Assembly (NCBI GenBank): GCA_028671895.1
Contig: CM053802.1
Coordinates: 40,772,201 to 40,836,200 of the forward strand
Reading direction: 5' to 3'
DNA from: Oenanthe sinensis
Taxonomy: Eukaryota > Streptophyta > Magnoliopsida > Apiales > Apiaceae
DNA: 64,000 nucleotides
The position numbers and the translations under genes were made by a program. The notes under the pieces are model-generated. The model was not told the DNA's origin. It did no database searches and saw only the letters and a list, made by a program, of their open reading frames with translations. Below are positions 10,284 to 20,975 of the stretch, piece after piece; the first letter of the stretch is position 1; each line of letters starts with the position of its first letter.

Positions 10284-12462
10284 TTGATATCTACAATATT
10301 AAAGTGCATAAAATAAACTAGGTTGCAAATTTAATATTAATTATGTTTAAGTGATTATGGTATATCATCATATACCTCCCACTATTTTTATCAAACTAAT
10401 AGCCCTTACTATTAATTTGGAAAGTATATCCCATAATTCTTTCTAGTGAGCCAAGATCCATATTTCGTCATGTCCTAAGTCAACCACTGGAAGTCCTTAG
10501 AAAATGATTATTTAGGTAGACAACAGTTGTCAATTATATCATATATAATTCTTGGATAGTTTGGTGAACAACGATTGATCTTATCTATCTAATAGACTTT
10601 TAACCAAACTCTATGCTTCTAAGTTCATAATAGTTGAATATAACCGTTTATTTTCACTTATTATGACGACTCAGTTAAGTTAGACCCAATGATACAATGG
10701 CCGAATATAACCGTTTATATTCGTCGCATCTCACCACGATAGATAGGAGTCCCCTGCCACTGACAGTCCTTCCCCTTATCGATCTAGGATTCGATGAGTG
10801 TTCATTCATTGGAAAGCATCCGAGTAAAACTTAATATTTTGTTAAGGGGTTTTAGAAAATTTATAACGATCATGATCACATCATAAAGAGATCCTCAATT
10901 TTTCCTTGAATCAAATATTTCAAATCGACATCTTAAATTGTTCATTTCCCAGGTAGATGGAGGATACCAATGGTCACACTTAAAACCCATCAGCCTTATG
11001 AATACGCATATCCGCTTTTGTCAGAAAATCCCAATTATAGATATCAAAAATCCATATTTAATTCCGTGTTTTAAAAATCCATATTTCATAAACACGAGAA
11101 TCTCATGATCGTTTGTTAATTTTAAAATCTTGAATCGTTTCAGATTTTATCTTGTTTAAGCAAACATGGCATGGGTGTCGTATCTAATACATACATGATT
11201 AATCAATATTAAGCATGCATCTCAATTATATCTACGCATACATACCAATACATGCAATCATATACATATATGTAATGTGCGTAAATTAAACGTGTTTGGT
11301 TATGACCCCATCCTATATGATATTTCCAAGCTAATGGAAATATCAAGGTCAGTCTATGGTGGTTTTAAAAATACTATCTATTACATGTCTTCTTTCTTCA
11401 TTGCTCCATCATCCCCTTTTGGATCGCCTCCTTGCTTGCAAGTCTTCATTGATAATTACATTGAATAATAAAAATAAAACTATTCTAATGAAATTACAAG
11501 AAGAACTCGAGTTACATTCGAGATAATTAAATTACAATGAATAAACGACATGCAAGTCGTATTTAGAAACCAAAATCATAAATCAAAACCACTATCCTAT
11601 GGGTCTTTAGGCCATAACCATCCACCATGCTATCATATAACACATATAATATATCTCATATTATATAATCATATCATATAATCATATATAACAAATTTCG
11701 AAATTTCAGAAAATTAAAAACAGATTTCTGAAGACAATAAATCGCTATTTCGAGGCCCTTAACGACGTCAAACGCGTTACAGACCCGTCGGTGATAGCAT
11801 AGCTATCAGTTTTGTTCATTGGCCCGATTCCAGTCAGAAAACACATATCGTTTACGAAAATCGGATACAGCAGTCAGATTTCTCCAAATCTGACGGTGTT
11901 TCAGAAATCGTATCATATACAATTCTCATAACAAGAACAAGCATATATCATATATACATACACAGAGATACATACAATCATCATATGATTATACATTACA
12001 TGAATATCATATATTCATAATATATACATACATATACTCAAAATTTTAGAAAATCAAATAATTTTCAGAAAATCATAAATCACCGTTTTGGAGGCTGTAC
12101 CGACATCTAATGGCTTACAGACGAAGAGCTGACTATGTCACTATTGCTCAGTGACCCGATTCCAGTCAGAAAACACATATCGTTTGCGAAAATCGGACAA
12201 CGGACACAGATTTCAGAAAATCAACGGCAGCCGTTTCAGAATTCGTATCGAATACGATTCCCATAATAAGAACAAACATGTATCATATACATACATCAAC
12301 ACACATAATCATCACATGATTATATATCATATAAATATCATATATTCATAATATATATAAACATATACATATTGTATCAATATAAAATCATGATAGATCG
12401 CATACATACTTATATATCAAAAACTGTTAAGCACATAACCGAATTAAAACGTTTCGCAAGTA
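10284..12462 (-). other. Leader (5' UTR) of element B with ~350-bp tandem repeat
   Basis: No coding sequence recognised. Positions ~11690-12040 and ~12045-12360 are two diverged copies of a ~350-bp unit, each with a block near GATTCCAGTCAGAAAACACAT followed by a tail of ATAT and CATA tracts. The second copy holds a hairpin CGTAT-CGA-ATACG (about 12247). The same duplication is present in both D leaders. Unusually long for a copia leader. Confidence 0.65.
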
Positions 12463-12474
12463 GCTCTGATGCCA
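12463..12474 (-). other. Primer binding site of element B
   Basis: Minus strand TGGCATCAGAGC, one base from the standard initiator-Met primer site TGGTATCAGAGC, one base from the LTR edge. Confidence 0.85.
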
Positions 12475-12475
12475 T

Positions 12476-14018
12476 TGAAGGGTTTCGTGATACAAACGCA
12501 GCGGAATAAACGCGAAAAATAAATCAAAATAGCGAAACCCTCCGCAGGATCCATGCGAAAACAAAAGATTTAATTCGGAGATAAAGAATAAATACCTTTA
12601 GAAGCTTTAACAGTTCATTAATGGAAGATTAATGGAGGTCCAAAGCTTGTTTAATCACCACGTATCCCGCTCTCGCGATCTACGCTCTACGGTATCCACA
12701 CGAACACTTTTCATGAAGGATTGATGTGTACTAGCACCCGAAAACTTCTTCTCTCTCTATCTTCCCCCTCTCTCAGAGCGGCTAGGGTTTTTGTAAAATC
12801 TCTATATTATTAAATCAGCCCATAAAGAGATTATATAGAGAGAGGAATAAGTTTTCTAATTATAATCCAATTATAATTAATACTAATCCAAAATTCTAAA
12901 TTATTTAATTAAGTCTCACTTAATTAATTAATTATTAATTTTGGAATTAGTTTAAGTAATTCATTTATTCTATTTATATAATTAATTAAGTCATACTTAA
13001 TTAATATCATAAATAAAATAAATTACTTATTTAATTTAAATTCATAATTTAAATTATTTCTCCTTCAAGCGTTCTTTGTGTGTGACCCTGTAGGTTATTA
13101 TTACGTTGGCAACAATTTTAATATCTAATTAAAATTGTAAACAATGAGCGGCATCTAGTAATACATCATTGCTACCCAAATAATAATAATAAATCGGTGA
13201 TTCGATTAAGCCTTTCGTGAATAATGTTCCATGTAATATAATCCCTTTAATCTTGATATTATAGATTAAACTCAAGGCATGTCTCGTGTCATCCTCTTCA
13301 TAATTTAATCTTTATTTTCTTGATCGATGAGTAGACTATTAAAATCAAATCAACATTTGAGCACGGCCGTGCATTTCATAGTCTCACTCAAACAAGATGC
13401 CAATAATATCACTCCAAAAATTAGGAGGATTAAATCCCATCTAGATCATTCATATTTCTCATACGATTCATAATATACCCAATGTCCACTTTTATCATCA
13501 CCCGGTCAAAGGTAACTTTTAATGTAATCAAAGTATATTAATTCTCGTATAGAAATATAATGATTTCAGGTCTAAGGATCATTACACCATTATCACAGTG
13601 AGAATTACTTATGACACTTACTTAACATGTAGAATCTCACGGCGGGTCATTCCAGTGCCATGCATTGATACATGCACTTATGTTCTTGACTTTAGTATCC
13701 CCATACCTATGACCAATGAGATGTGGTCATCTGTCAAGAAACATACTAGTCTTTGTGCATTATTATTGTCCTTAAATAATAATACTCGACTAGGGAATTT
13801 TAGGAATAAGATACTATTCATATAATCTCATTTTTAAGTCACATACTTAAAGATATATAATACGTATCAAAATTCCAAGGACATTTATTATGCTTTCAAT
13901 TTATTACGCAGTAAATAAAACATAATAAATAAATAATAATCAATAAAACATAATCCTTAATAATAAATATTTTCTTTAAAATATAAAAAGTATTGTCTCT
14001 AGAGCACAATTACTAACA
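12476..14018 (-). repeat. 5' LTR of element B
   Basis: 1543 bp, TGAAGGG...CTAACA on plus, followed by the second GCATA (14019-14023). I find one mismatch to the other LTR by eye. Confidence 0.95.
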
Positions 14019-16099
14019 GCATAAGCCAGAAAGATTCTGATTGCTTCTAACCTTGCAACTGGTGCAAAAGTTTCATCAAAATCAATTCCTTCTTCTTGTG
14101 AATAACTCTTTGCTACAAGCCTTGCTTTGTTCCTAGTCATAATACCAGTTTCATCCATTTTGTTTCTGAATACCCATTTTGTACCAATTACTGATCTATC
14201 TTTTGGTCTGGGCACCAGCTTCCATACTTTATTTCTTTCAAACTGATTCAGTTCTTCTTGCATAGCCAAAACCCAATCAGGATCCATGAGAGCCTCTTCA
14301 ATTATTTTGGGTTCTTCTTGAGATAGAAAACTGCTATACAGGCACTCATTTTGAGTAGCACTTCTTGTCTTGACACCATCTTCTGCATTTCCAATGATTA
14401 GTTCAAATGGATGGCTTCTTGTCCATTTTCTTTGAGGAGGCAAATTTTGCCTTGATGATGAAGCTTCATGATCATTTGTATTGAACTCAAAGTGATCTGA
14501 ATTTGTAGATTGATTCTGAAACCCTCCCCCTGAAGTGGATACCCTTGATGTAGATTGTTGATTATCCGTTGAGGAGTTATCAATTGATGCATTATCAGTT
14601 GATGGATTTCTGTCAACTGATAAATTATCCATTGGTGCAGTAACATCAACTGATATTGGGTTTCTGAACACTTGAGGTTTTATAATTTTTGCCTTTTCAT
14701 CATCATTTACATCATTTAATTCATTCTCAAAATGCAGTGTGTCATGATTTCCTTCATCAAACAAGCCTTGAATCTTTTTATCATCAAATACTACATGTAC
14801 AGATTCCATAATAATGTGTAGTCTGAGATTGTAGACTCTATAGGCTACGCCTGACAGTGCATACCAAACAAATATAGCTTCATCAGCCTTGGCTTCAAAT
14901 TTTCCTAGGTTTTCACCTTGATTTCTTAGCAGATAGCACTTGCAGCCAAAAACATGAAGAAATCCCACCTTTGGCTTTTTGTCTTTCTTGATCAATTGAT
15001 AAGGAGTCTTCCCTTGAGCTTTATTTACTAGGGAGATGTTTTGAGTAAAACATGCTGTGTTTATGGCCTCAGCCCAGAAGTATGTTGGGAGTTTGGCATC
15101 TTCCAACATGGTTCTAGCAACTTCAATCAATGTCCTATTTTTCCTTTCAACTACCCCATTTTTTTGAGGTGTTCTGGGTGCAGAGAATGTGTGTATGATT
15201 CCTTTTGATTCACATAACTCTTTCATTGTGGAATTTTTGAATTTTGTTCCATTGTCACTCCTTATCTTCTTTACATCCAATTCAAGATTTTTCTCATTTT
15301 CTCTTATGTGCTTGATGATGAGATGACTGGCTTCATCCTTTGAATGTAGAAAATAAGTCCATGAGAATCTTGAAAAATCATCCATAATGACTAGAGCATA
15401 CTTCTTCTTTGCAATAGACATGATATTTACAGGACCAAACAAATCCATATGTAATAACTCAAGTGGCTTTTCAATTGAAGATTCCAATTTCGACTTAAAT
15501 GATGCCTTCCTCTGCTTTCCTTTCTGACAAGCATCACAAAGTCCATCCTTGACAAATTCCATTTGTGGTAAGCCTCTCACTTGATTTTTCTTAACCAAGA
15601 GATTCATGGCTTTGAAATTCAAGTGAGCTAATTTCTTATGCCACAGCCAACTTTCTTTTGTACTTGCCTTAGAGAGAAGACAAGTCATTGATTCTGCATT
15701 TGTTGAGTTGAAGTCAGCTATGTACACATTCCCTTTTCTATTCCCAGTCATGACCAGGCTTCCATCTACCTTGTTGGAAATTATGCATGCTTCTGTTGTG
15801 AAACAGACTTTATTTCCATTGTCACATAGTTGACTTATGCTTAACAAGTTATGTCTTAAGCCATCAACTAATGCAACAGGTTCAATGATGACATTCTCTT
15901 TTGAAATCAAGCCATATCCCATGGTGTGCCCTTTGCTGTCATCTCCAAAAGTTACTCCAGGGCCAGCTTTCTCCTCAAACTTTGTGAGCAGGGATTTATC
16001 TCCAGTCATGTGTCTTGAACACCCACTGTCCAAGTACCAAAGATTTCTTCTTTTTCCCTGCACACAGTCAAAACAAATCAAGTTGATTTTGGTACCCAA
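14019..16099 (-). CDS. pol: Element A pol, 5' part: protease, integrase, RT first half
   Basis: Open from a TTG codon at 16097-16099 through to element B. Motifs in order: protease WYLDSGCSRHMTGD (D-S-G), pre-integrase WLWHKKLAHLN with C-D-A-C, integrase core with LHMDLFGP, IRSDNGTKF and a Glu in GVVERKNRTL, then RT start VLAMQEELNQFERNKVWKLV, KARLVAKSYSQEEGIDFDETFAPVARLEAIRIFLAY. After that the reading leaves element A at the GCATA duplication; the last codons of the open frame (13976-14018) come from B's LTR. It overlaps the gag ORF by 22 nt in a different frame and has no ATG of its own before the protease. Confidence 0.92.
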
Positions 16100-18624
16100 G
16101 TTGCCTTGGGTCCTTTCTTATTAGTTGTTATCTTTGGTTTGGTTTCTAATTTTTGTACCTTTGGTTTGGATGGTTTTACTTCCACTTCAACCTTAGGTGT
16201 TGGTCTCCTTACCTCAGAATTCTCAGTGCTAATATTTGGAATGCTCATGCTTGCAGAATTGGAAAAATTTGGTGCATGAAGATTGTTAAGCATATTCCAT
16301 GGCATAGCAGGCATATTCATATTGGCAAATGCAAGATATGGATTAAACATATAAGGCATTGATGCATACTGAGCATGAATAGCATGAGAATCAACTAAAT
16401 GAGGAAAAACAGAATTGGTATGCATGTTGGGTACAGCAGGTACATTTGTTGCTGTAGGCATGGTGAGTTTACATTGCACAGATAAATGATTTTTACTACC
16501 ACACTTAGCACATATTTTCCTAGGAGCATATTTGTCAGGTGTGTAGTTGTTGTGCTTGTTTATGCCTACTTTACCATTTCTATTTTTCTTCTTCTTTTCA
16601 TTTGGCTGAATATTAGGTTCTATCTTTTTCAATTTCTCTTTCAACTGATTTTTAGATAAGAATCCTATATTAGCCTGTTCAACTTTGATTTGAGATTCAG
16701 AGGAGCTACTTTCTTTGACAAATTTAATAGGTCTGTTAAACTTAGTTTTAATATCACATTTCTTAGCAGTTGATGACTTCTCAATCGATGGATAATTATC
16801 CGTTGGAATAGCATTATCAATCGATGGATAATTCTTATCAGTTGATTCAGAATTATCAATCGATCGCTTCTTTTCCAAAGATTGATCTTCATCAATGGCT
16901 ATTTTCTCAAGAGTTTCAGACAACATGGTGAAAGAGTTTGTTCCATGAATGTCATTCATCTTCTTACTGGCTTTACTTGACCTGTTCCACTTGTCAATGG
17001 TTCTTAGTTCATCCTCTAATTTTTCTTTTAACTTCTCTATTTCCTTTTTACTGTCAACTAGTTCATTTCTAGCATCTTTGTTTTCCATCTTGAGTCTGTC
17101 CAATTGCACTAGCTCACTCTCTAAGAAATTGTTTCTTTCAGTGAGAGTTTCTAATGTTAATTTGAGCCTAGTGTTCTCTTTGTTCAAAGACTTAAGAGTG
17201 ACATGCAAATTATACAATTCATTAGACATTTCATTAATAGTAATATTGCATTCATCTTTGGACAACTCAGATAGATTTGTAGAAATTACCTGATTGCTAG
17301 AAGAACTAGCTTCCTGGTCATCTTGATTGGCCATTAGTGCAAGATTGATGTGTTCTCCTTCTTCTTCAGAATCCTCCTCAGCAGCCCAGTCCTTTTCTTC
17401 TGTCACAAAAGCCTTCTCTCTTTGTCTGAGCAAGTCAAAGTACTTCTTCTTATAGTCAATACCATCACTGGACTTTGACCTCTTTTCAACTTTGGGCTTT
17501 CTGCATTCACTTGAAAAGTGACTAGCCAATCCACAGTTAAAGCATCTGAATTGAGTCCTGTCAACAAGATTTTTGCCTTGTTGAGTGTCTCTCATGAACT
17601 GTGATCCAGGCCTTTGCATTGGATTCCTTTTGAACTTGAGTTTAGAAAATTTTCTTGTTAGAAAAGCTAAATGCTCATCTATTTCATCCATTTCATCTTT
17701 GATGAGTGACTCATCACTGTCACAAAGTTCTTTTCCTTTACCAGTAGAAGATTCATCATATCTAACATAATTTGCACCATTGCCATGACCTTCTTTCTTA
17801 CCTTCTTTGAAATCAGCATCTTCATCTGTTTCTGCAACTTGCTTTTCCTTGACCACCAAAGCAATGGACTTTTCTCTCTTCTGACTTTTCTCAATTTCCT
17901 CATCTTGCTGTAGCTCCAACTCATAGGTTTTCAAGATGCCATACAGCTTATCCAAAGTATAATCTTTAAAGTCAGGAGATTGCCTTATAGAGACAGTCAT
18001 TGGTTTCCATTCTTTGGGTAGGGACCTCAAGAATTTGAGGTTGGTGTCCTCAACAGCATAAACTCTTCCATATAGTTTAAGCTCATTCAACAGCTTTTGA
18101 AACCTACTATATGTATCATTTATTGTTTCACCACCCTTGAAGTGAAAGGCCTCATACTTTTTAATCAAGAGTTGCATCTTGTTCTTTCTTACTTGCTCAG
18201 TACCTTCACAGAGGGTTTGAAGAGTGTCCCAGACTTCTTTGGAGGTTGTACAACTGATGACATTGTCAAACATGTCCTTGTCAAGACCATTAAACAAGTT
18301 GTTCATAGCCTTTTTGTCCTTGTGTACTTCCTTTTCATCTTCATCTGTATACTCACTCACAGATTTAGGAATGAGTTTGTCTGGTGCTTGAGTACCGTCT
18401 GCATTTACACTTGTAACTATTTTCATAGGCACATGTGGACATTTCTCTATGCAATGAACATAGGAAGGATCAATAGATAGCAGATGCAAGTGCATTTTTA
18501 CTTTCCAGGGAAAATATTCATCTTTCTCTAGAACTGGAATCTTAACTCCTGTGTCTCTTTGACCAATTCTTGATGTACTTTTAGATCTTGACTTTCTGTT
18601 TATTGAAAGCCTGCTCTGATACCA
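16078..18624 (-). CDS. gag: Element A gag (capsid/nucleocapsid) with two zinc knuckles
   Basis: Open for 866 codons from 18678, but that upstream edge is a TTG inside the LTR. The frame passes through the primer site, and the first in-frame ATG is 18493-18495, already inside the gag fold (EYFPWKVKM). N-terminal half: UBN2-type copia gag. Zinc knuckle CFNCGLASHFSSEC at about 17508-17549; coiled coil around 16990-17260; a stretch of S-I-D/S-T-D tripeptides at 16750-16890 encoded by the element's repeated DNA motif; second knuckle CAKCGSKNHLSVQC at about 16472-16513; Pro/Met/Asn-rich tail ending WVPKST. Gag of this size with a second knuckle fits Sirevirus. Confidence 0.88.
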   Translation of the reverse strand, partial: WYQSRLSINRKSRSKSTSRIGQRDTGVKIPVLEKDEYFPWKVKMHLHLLSIDPSYVHCIEKCPHVPMKIVTSVNADGTQAPDKLIPKSVSEYTDEDEKEVHKDKKAMNNLFNGLDKDMFDNVISCTTSKEVWDTLQTLCEGTEQVRKNKMQLLIKKYEAFHFKGGETINDTYSRFQKLLNELKLYGRVYAVEDTNLKFLRSLPKEWKPMTVSIRQSPDFKDYTLDKLYGILKTYELELQQDEEIEKSQKREKSIALVVKEKQVAETDEDADFKEGKKEGHGNGANYVRYDESSTGKGKELCDSDESLIKDEMDEIDEHLAFLTRKFSKLKFKRNPMQRPGSQFMRDTQQGKNLVDRTQFRCFNCGLASHFSSECRKPKVEKRSKSSDGIDYKKKYFDLLRQREKAFVTEEKDWAAEEDSEEEGEHINLALMANQDDQEASSSSNQVISTNLSELSKDECNITINEMSNELYNLHVTLKSLNKENTRLKLTLETLTERNNFLESELVQLDRLKMENKDARNELVDSKKEIEKLKEKLEDELRTIDKWNRSSKASKKMNDIHGTNSFTMLSETLEKIAIDEDQSLEKKRSIDNSESTDKNYPSIDNAIPTDNYPSIEKSSTAKKCDIKTKFNRPIKFVKESSSSESQIKVEQANIGFLSKNQLKEKLKKIEPNIQPNEKKKKNRNGKVGINKHNNYTPDKYAPRKICAKCGSKNHLSVQCKLTMPTATNVPAVPNMHTNSVFPHLVDSHAIHAQYASMPYMFNPYLAFANMNMPAMPWNMLNNLHAPNFSNSASMSIPNISTENSEVRRPTPKVEVEVKPSKPKVQKLETKPKITTNKKGPKATWVPKST
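18613..18624 (-). other. Primer binding site of element A
   Basis: Minus strand TGGTATCAGAGC, the standard tRNA-iMet primer site of plant copia elements, two bases from the LTR. Confidence 0.95.
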
Positions 18625-18985
18625 ATTGTTATTCGCCCTTAAGTACACTAAGTTTGGAGAAGGGGGGGTTGAATACAAACTTAAGAATTAATTCAACTTC
18701 TTGCGGAAATAAGTTTGTACAAAGAGAGTGTTTAATTAAGATTGATGTAACTAAGAACTGGATAACTAAAGTGTTGAAAACAGAAACAACAAGATTAAAA
18801 ATTACTAGTGGATTGTTTTTCTACTAGTGAGTTTTTGCTTTCAATTGATCTTAGTAAAAATACTAAGCTGCTTACAAAGTTGAATGTAGAACTTAGAAAA
18901 GCATTACAAGTTCTGCCTGATTTTCTACTTTGCTTTTCTTGAGTTCTTCAAAACTACTCTTACTTTGCTACTGTGTTTTTGTGAC

Positions 18986-18994
18986 TTATTTATA
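18986..18994 (-). promoter_or_regulatory. TATA box of element A LTR
   Basis: Minus strand TATAAATAA, immediately downstream of the U3 motif array (19018-19745). Confidence 0.7.
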
Positions 18995-19017
18995 CAAAAA
19001 CTACTACTCTAGTTTTT

Positions 19018-19745
19018 CTATCGACTGATAACAATATAATATTACAATTTATACTGTTTTCATAAAAATAGAAACTAGCTTCTTTTCACAGCCTTCCTTG
19101 TAGAACTAACTAGCTCTGGAAGTATCTTTATCTTAAGATATTCCTTGTATGCTGTGTTGCCTTGAAAGTCTTCACAATCCTGACATAACTGTCTTCCAAT
19201 GATTCAGTTTCTGCACTGTTCCCGTAATTTCTGGCTTTAGCTAAATAGGGAAACTTTAATCAACTGATAAATGCTGTTAAGCTTATCAGTTGATTCACCT
19301 TTGCTTATCCATCGATGGATAGGATATCTGTTGATCAGTTGATGTGTCGATGGATAATTGAGTTATCCATCGACTCCTTATCCATTGATGGTTCTTTATC
19401 CGTTGACTGTTTTTATCCATTGATGACTTGTATCAGTTGATAGCTTTCATCCGTTTAGTAGTGTCTTCATCCATCGACTTCAACATCAGTTGATCACTTC
19501 ACTTGTGAGAATTCTGACTTAGAATATTTACAATTGATTAGCCATTCTTCACATCTGTTGAGAAGCTAGAAATTGAAGTCAATAACATCAGTTGACTACA
19601 TCATAACATCCATCGAGGTAATACAATCAATTGATAGTGAAACATAAATCAATGCTACAATCCAGTTTATCAGTTGATAAACAAGTTTCAACTGATAACT
19701 GGTTTCCTAGTCAATGGATATTTATAAGTCATATCCATTGATCAG
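19018..19745 (-). repeat. U3 motif array of element A (TCNRTYGAY)
   Basis: Near-palindromic variants such as TCAGTTGAT, TCCATCGAT, TCCATTGAT, TCCGTTGAC and TCTGTTGAT. Between 19286 and 19486 I count 13 cores with start-to-start spacings mostly 15-20 bp, commonest 17. Further copies continue to 19745. The same motif recurs in A's spacer and coding regions. Confidence 0.85.
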
Positions 19746-19817
19746 TTACAAAGTAATTTTGAGTCCCTATTGAAATTCTAAGTAATTTGTTATCATCAAA
19801 ACTCATAATTCCTAACA

Positions 19818-20292
19818 TATATTATATATAATAATTATATTTTATAATTATATATTAGATTTTTATCGAGTTTCGAGTTCGGATCAACTTTTGGATTTCA
19901 GCTCGGGTCGGTAAAATTCAATCAGATTGGAATAAATCGAGTATCCATCATATCGGATTATTTTGTCATCCCTTCTAATAAGTGATTGCCATATATATTC
20001 CAATTTGCTTAATGAATTTCGATTGATTATTCTAATGGTCAGAATTATAATATTTTTCGTCGTTTAACGGTTAGATTGATTATAAACATATAAACATATA
20101 CAAATTGTAAATTAATATTATTTATGAAAAATATTATTATTGTTATAACTTGAACACATTTGTGATTGTTAAAATTTACTAAAAATGATTTTTTTTAAAC
20201 GAACTAAAAAGATATGTTAAATTTTATTTAGAGAAGATTTACGAAACTTACCAAGCAAGACTTCTAAATTTTATCAAGGAAGACATGCAATA
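19818..20292. other. AT-rich sequence between elements A and J-left
   Basis: 475 bp without a recognisable ORF, LTR end or repeat. It is the target DNA into which A inserted; its origin is not identifiable. Confidence 0.5.
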
Positions 20293-20633
20293 TGTTGGTC
20301 CCTGAGATTGTAGAAGGGCGTTGAATACAATATATAAATTTAACGCATAATTTTAGATTTAAAAATATTATTTTAATTAATCATGAAATATTAATTTTAA
20401 TGAAATACTATTCAAGTAGAAGATGTAATTTTTAACTTGAAAAATATTACAAAATTTATCTGATCAAAAGTCTATATAATTGATAAAGTGTTCTAGAACG
20501 ATTTCGACATGAATTGTTCGGGTTTAACAATTATATTCCAAACTTACACAGAAATATGTGAATATTACAATGCATACAAATTTCTGAAATTTGAATGTTT
20601 TCAATCACTCAAATAATGAAGACATTTTCCTCA

Positions 20634-20642
20634 TATTTATAG
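20634..20642 (-). promoter_or_regulatory. TATA box of LTR J-left
   Basis: Minus strand CTATAAATA, with the AAGACTTT array directly upstream. Confidence 0.65.
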
Positions 20643-20651
20643 AGGAAAAAT

Positions 20652-20975
20652 CTAGCAAGACTTTTGAATAAAACTTATTTAAAAATCAAAAGACTTTATA
20701 AATAAGCCTGCAAGATTTTTAAATAAACGGGGCAAGACTTTTTTTCACTCGGTAAGTCTTTTCATTTTTCGGCAAGACTTTTGAAAAGTCTTACTGAAAA
20801 AATCGGTAAGACTTTTTAATTAAAGTCTTATTGAAAATTCGGTAAGACTTTTTAATTAAAGACTTACTGAAAATTCGGTAAGACTTTCTGTAAAGTCTTA
20901 ATGAAATTCGGTAAGACTTTTGAATTTATGCAGCAAGACTTTCTAATTTATGCAGCAAGACTTTCTTTAATTATT
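20652..20975. repeat. AAGACTTT palindrome array of LTR J-left
   Basis: About 14 copies of GYAAGACTTTT, several followed within 20 bp by the inverse AAAAGTCTTA so that each pair forms a hairpin, often framed by TCGG and CTGAAAAT. Unit length is roughly 21-36 bp. The same unit recurs at 34615-34990. Confidence 0.8.

Larger units (their letters stand above)
5283..14018 (-). mobile_element. Element B: recent, coding-defective Ty1/copia element inside element A's RT
   Basis: Complete at both ends: 1543-bp LTRs (5283-6825 and 12476-14018), primer site, polypurine tract and perfect GCATA duplication. The interior (6826-12475) holds only broken gag-pol pieces in normal copia order on the minus strand plus a leader of about 2.2 kb. 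The LTRs appear to differ at a single base (g at 6206 region, t at 13396 region), so insertion is very recent. The interior must therefore have been defective before this copy moved, making B a non-autonomous element mobilised in trans (inference). Confidence 0.92.
1..19817 (-). mobile_element. Element A: Sirevirus-like Ty1/copia retrotransposon, left end outside window
   Basis: Reading right to left: 5' LTR (18627-19817), primer site, a gag of over 800 codons with two zinc knuckles, pol with copia order PR-IN-RT-RNase H, a motif-rich spacer and a third long ORF that leaves the window at position 1. The large two-knuckle gag, the third ORF downstream of pol, and an LTR with a poly-C block beside a TTGTATTCAA box are known features of the Sirevirus (Maximus/SIRE1) lineage. 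Element B is inserted in the RT at 5283-14018 with a GCATA duplication. Without B the visible part exceeds 11 kb. The 3' LTR is not in the window, so insertion age cannot be estimated. Confidence 0.88.
18627..19817 (-). repeat. 5' LTR of element A
   Basis: 1191 bp, plus strand TGTTATTCG...CCTAACA. Read on minus it starts TGTTAGGAATTATG, has a TTGATGATAACAA block, a motif-array U3, a TATA box, and near its end a TTGTATTCAACCCCCC box, the layout of Sirevirus LTRs. Confidence 0.93.

Noticed and set aside
18613..18624. TGGTATCAGAGC and variants could hint at tRNA genes
   Set aside because: Only the 12-base primer complement is present next to LTR edges; no tRNA body or cloverleaf follows.
19018..19745. 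MYB-site interpretation of the TCNRTYGAY array (CNGTTR cores)
   Set aside because: CAGTTG, CCGTTG and CTGTTG variants fit a MYB core but the equally frequent CCATCG and CCATTG variants do not, so no factor can be named.
19818..20292. Possible host gene or regulatory region in the gap between A and J-left
   Set aside because: AT-rich, no ORF, no recognisable exon or promoter signals.
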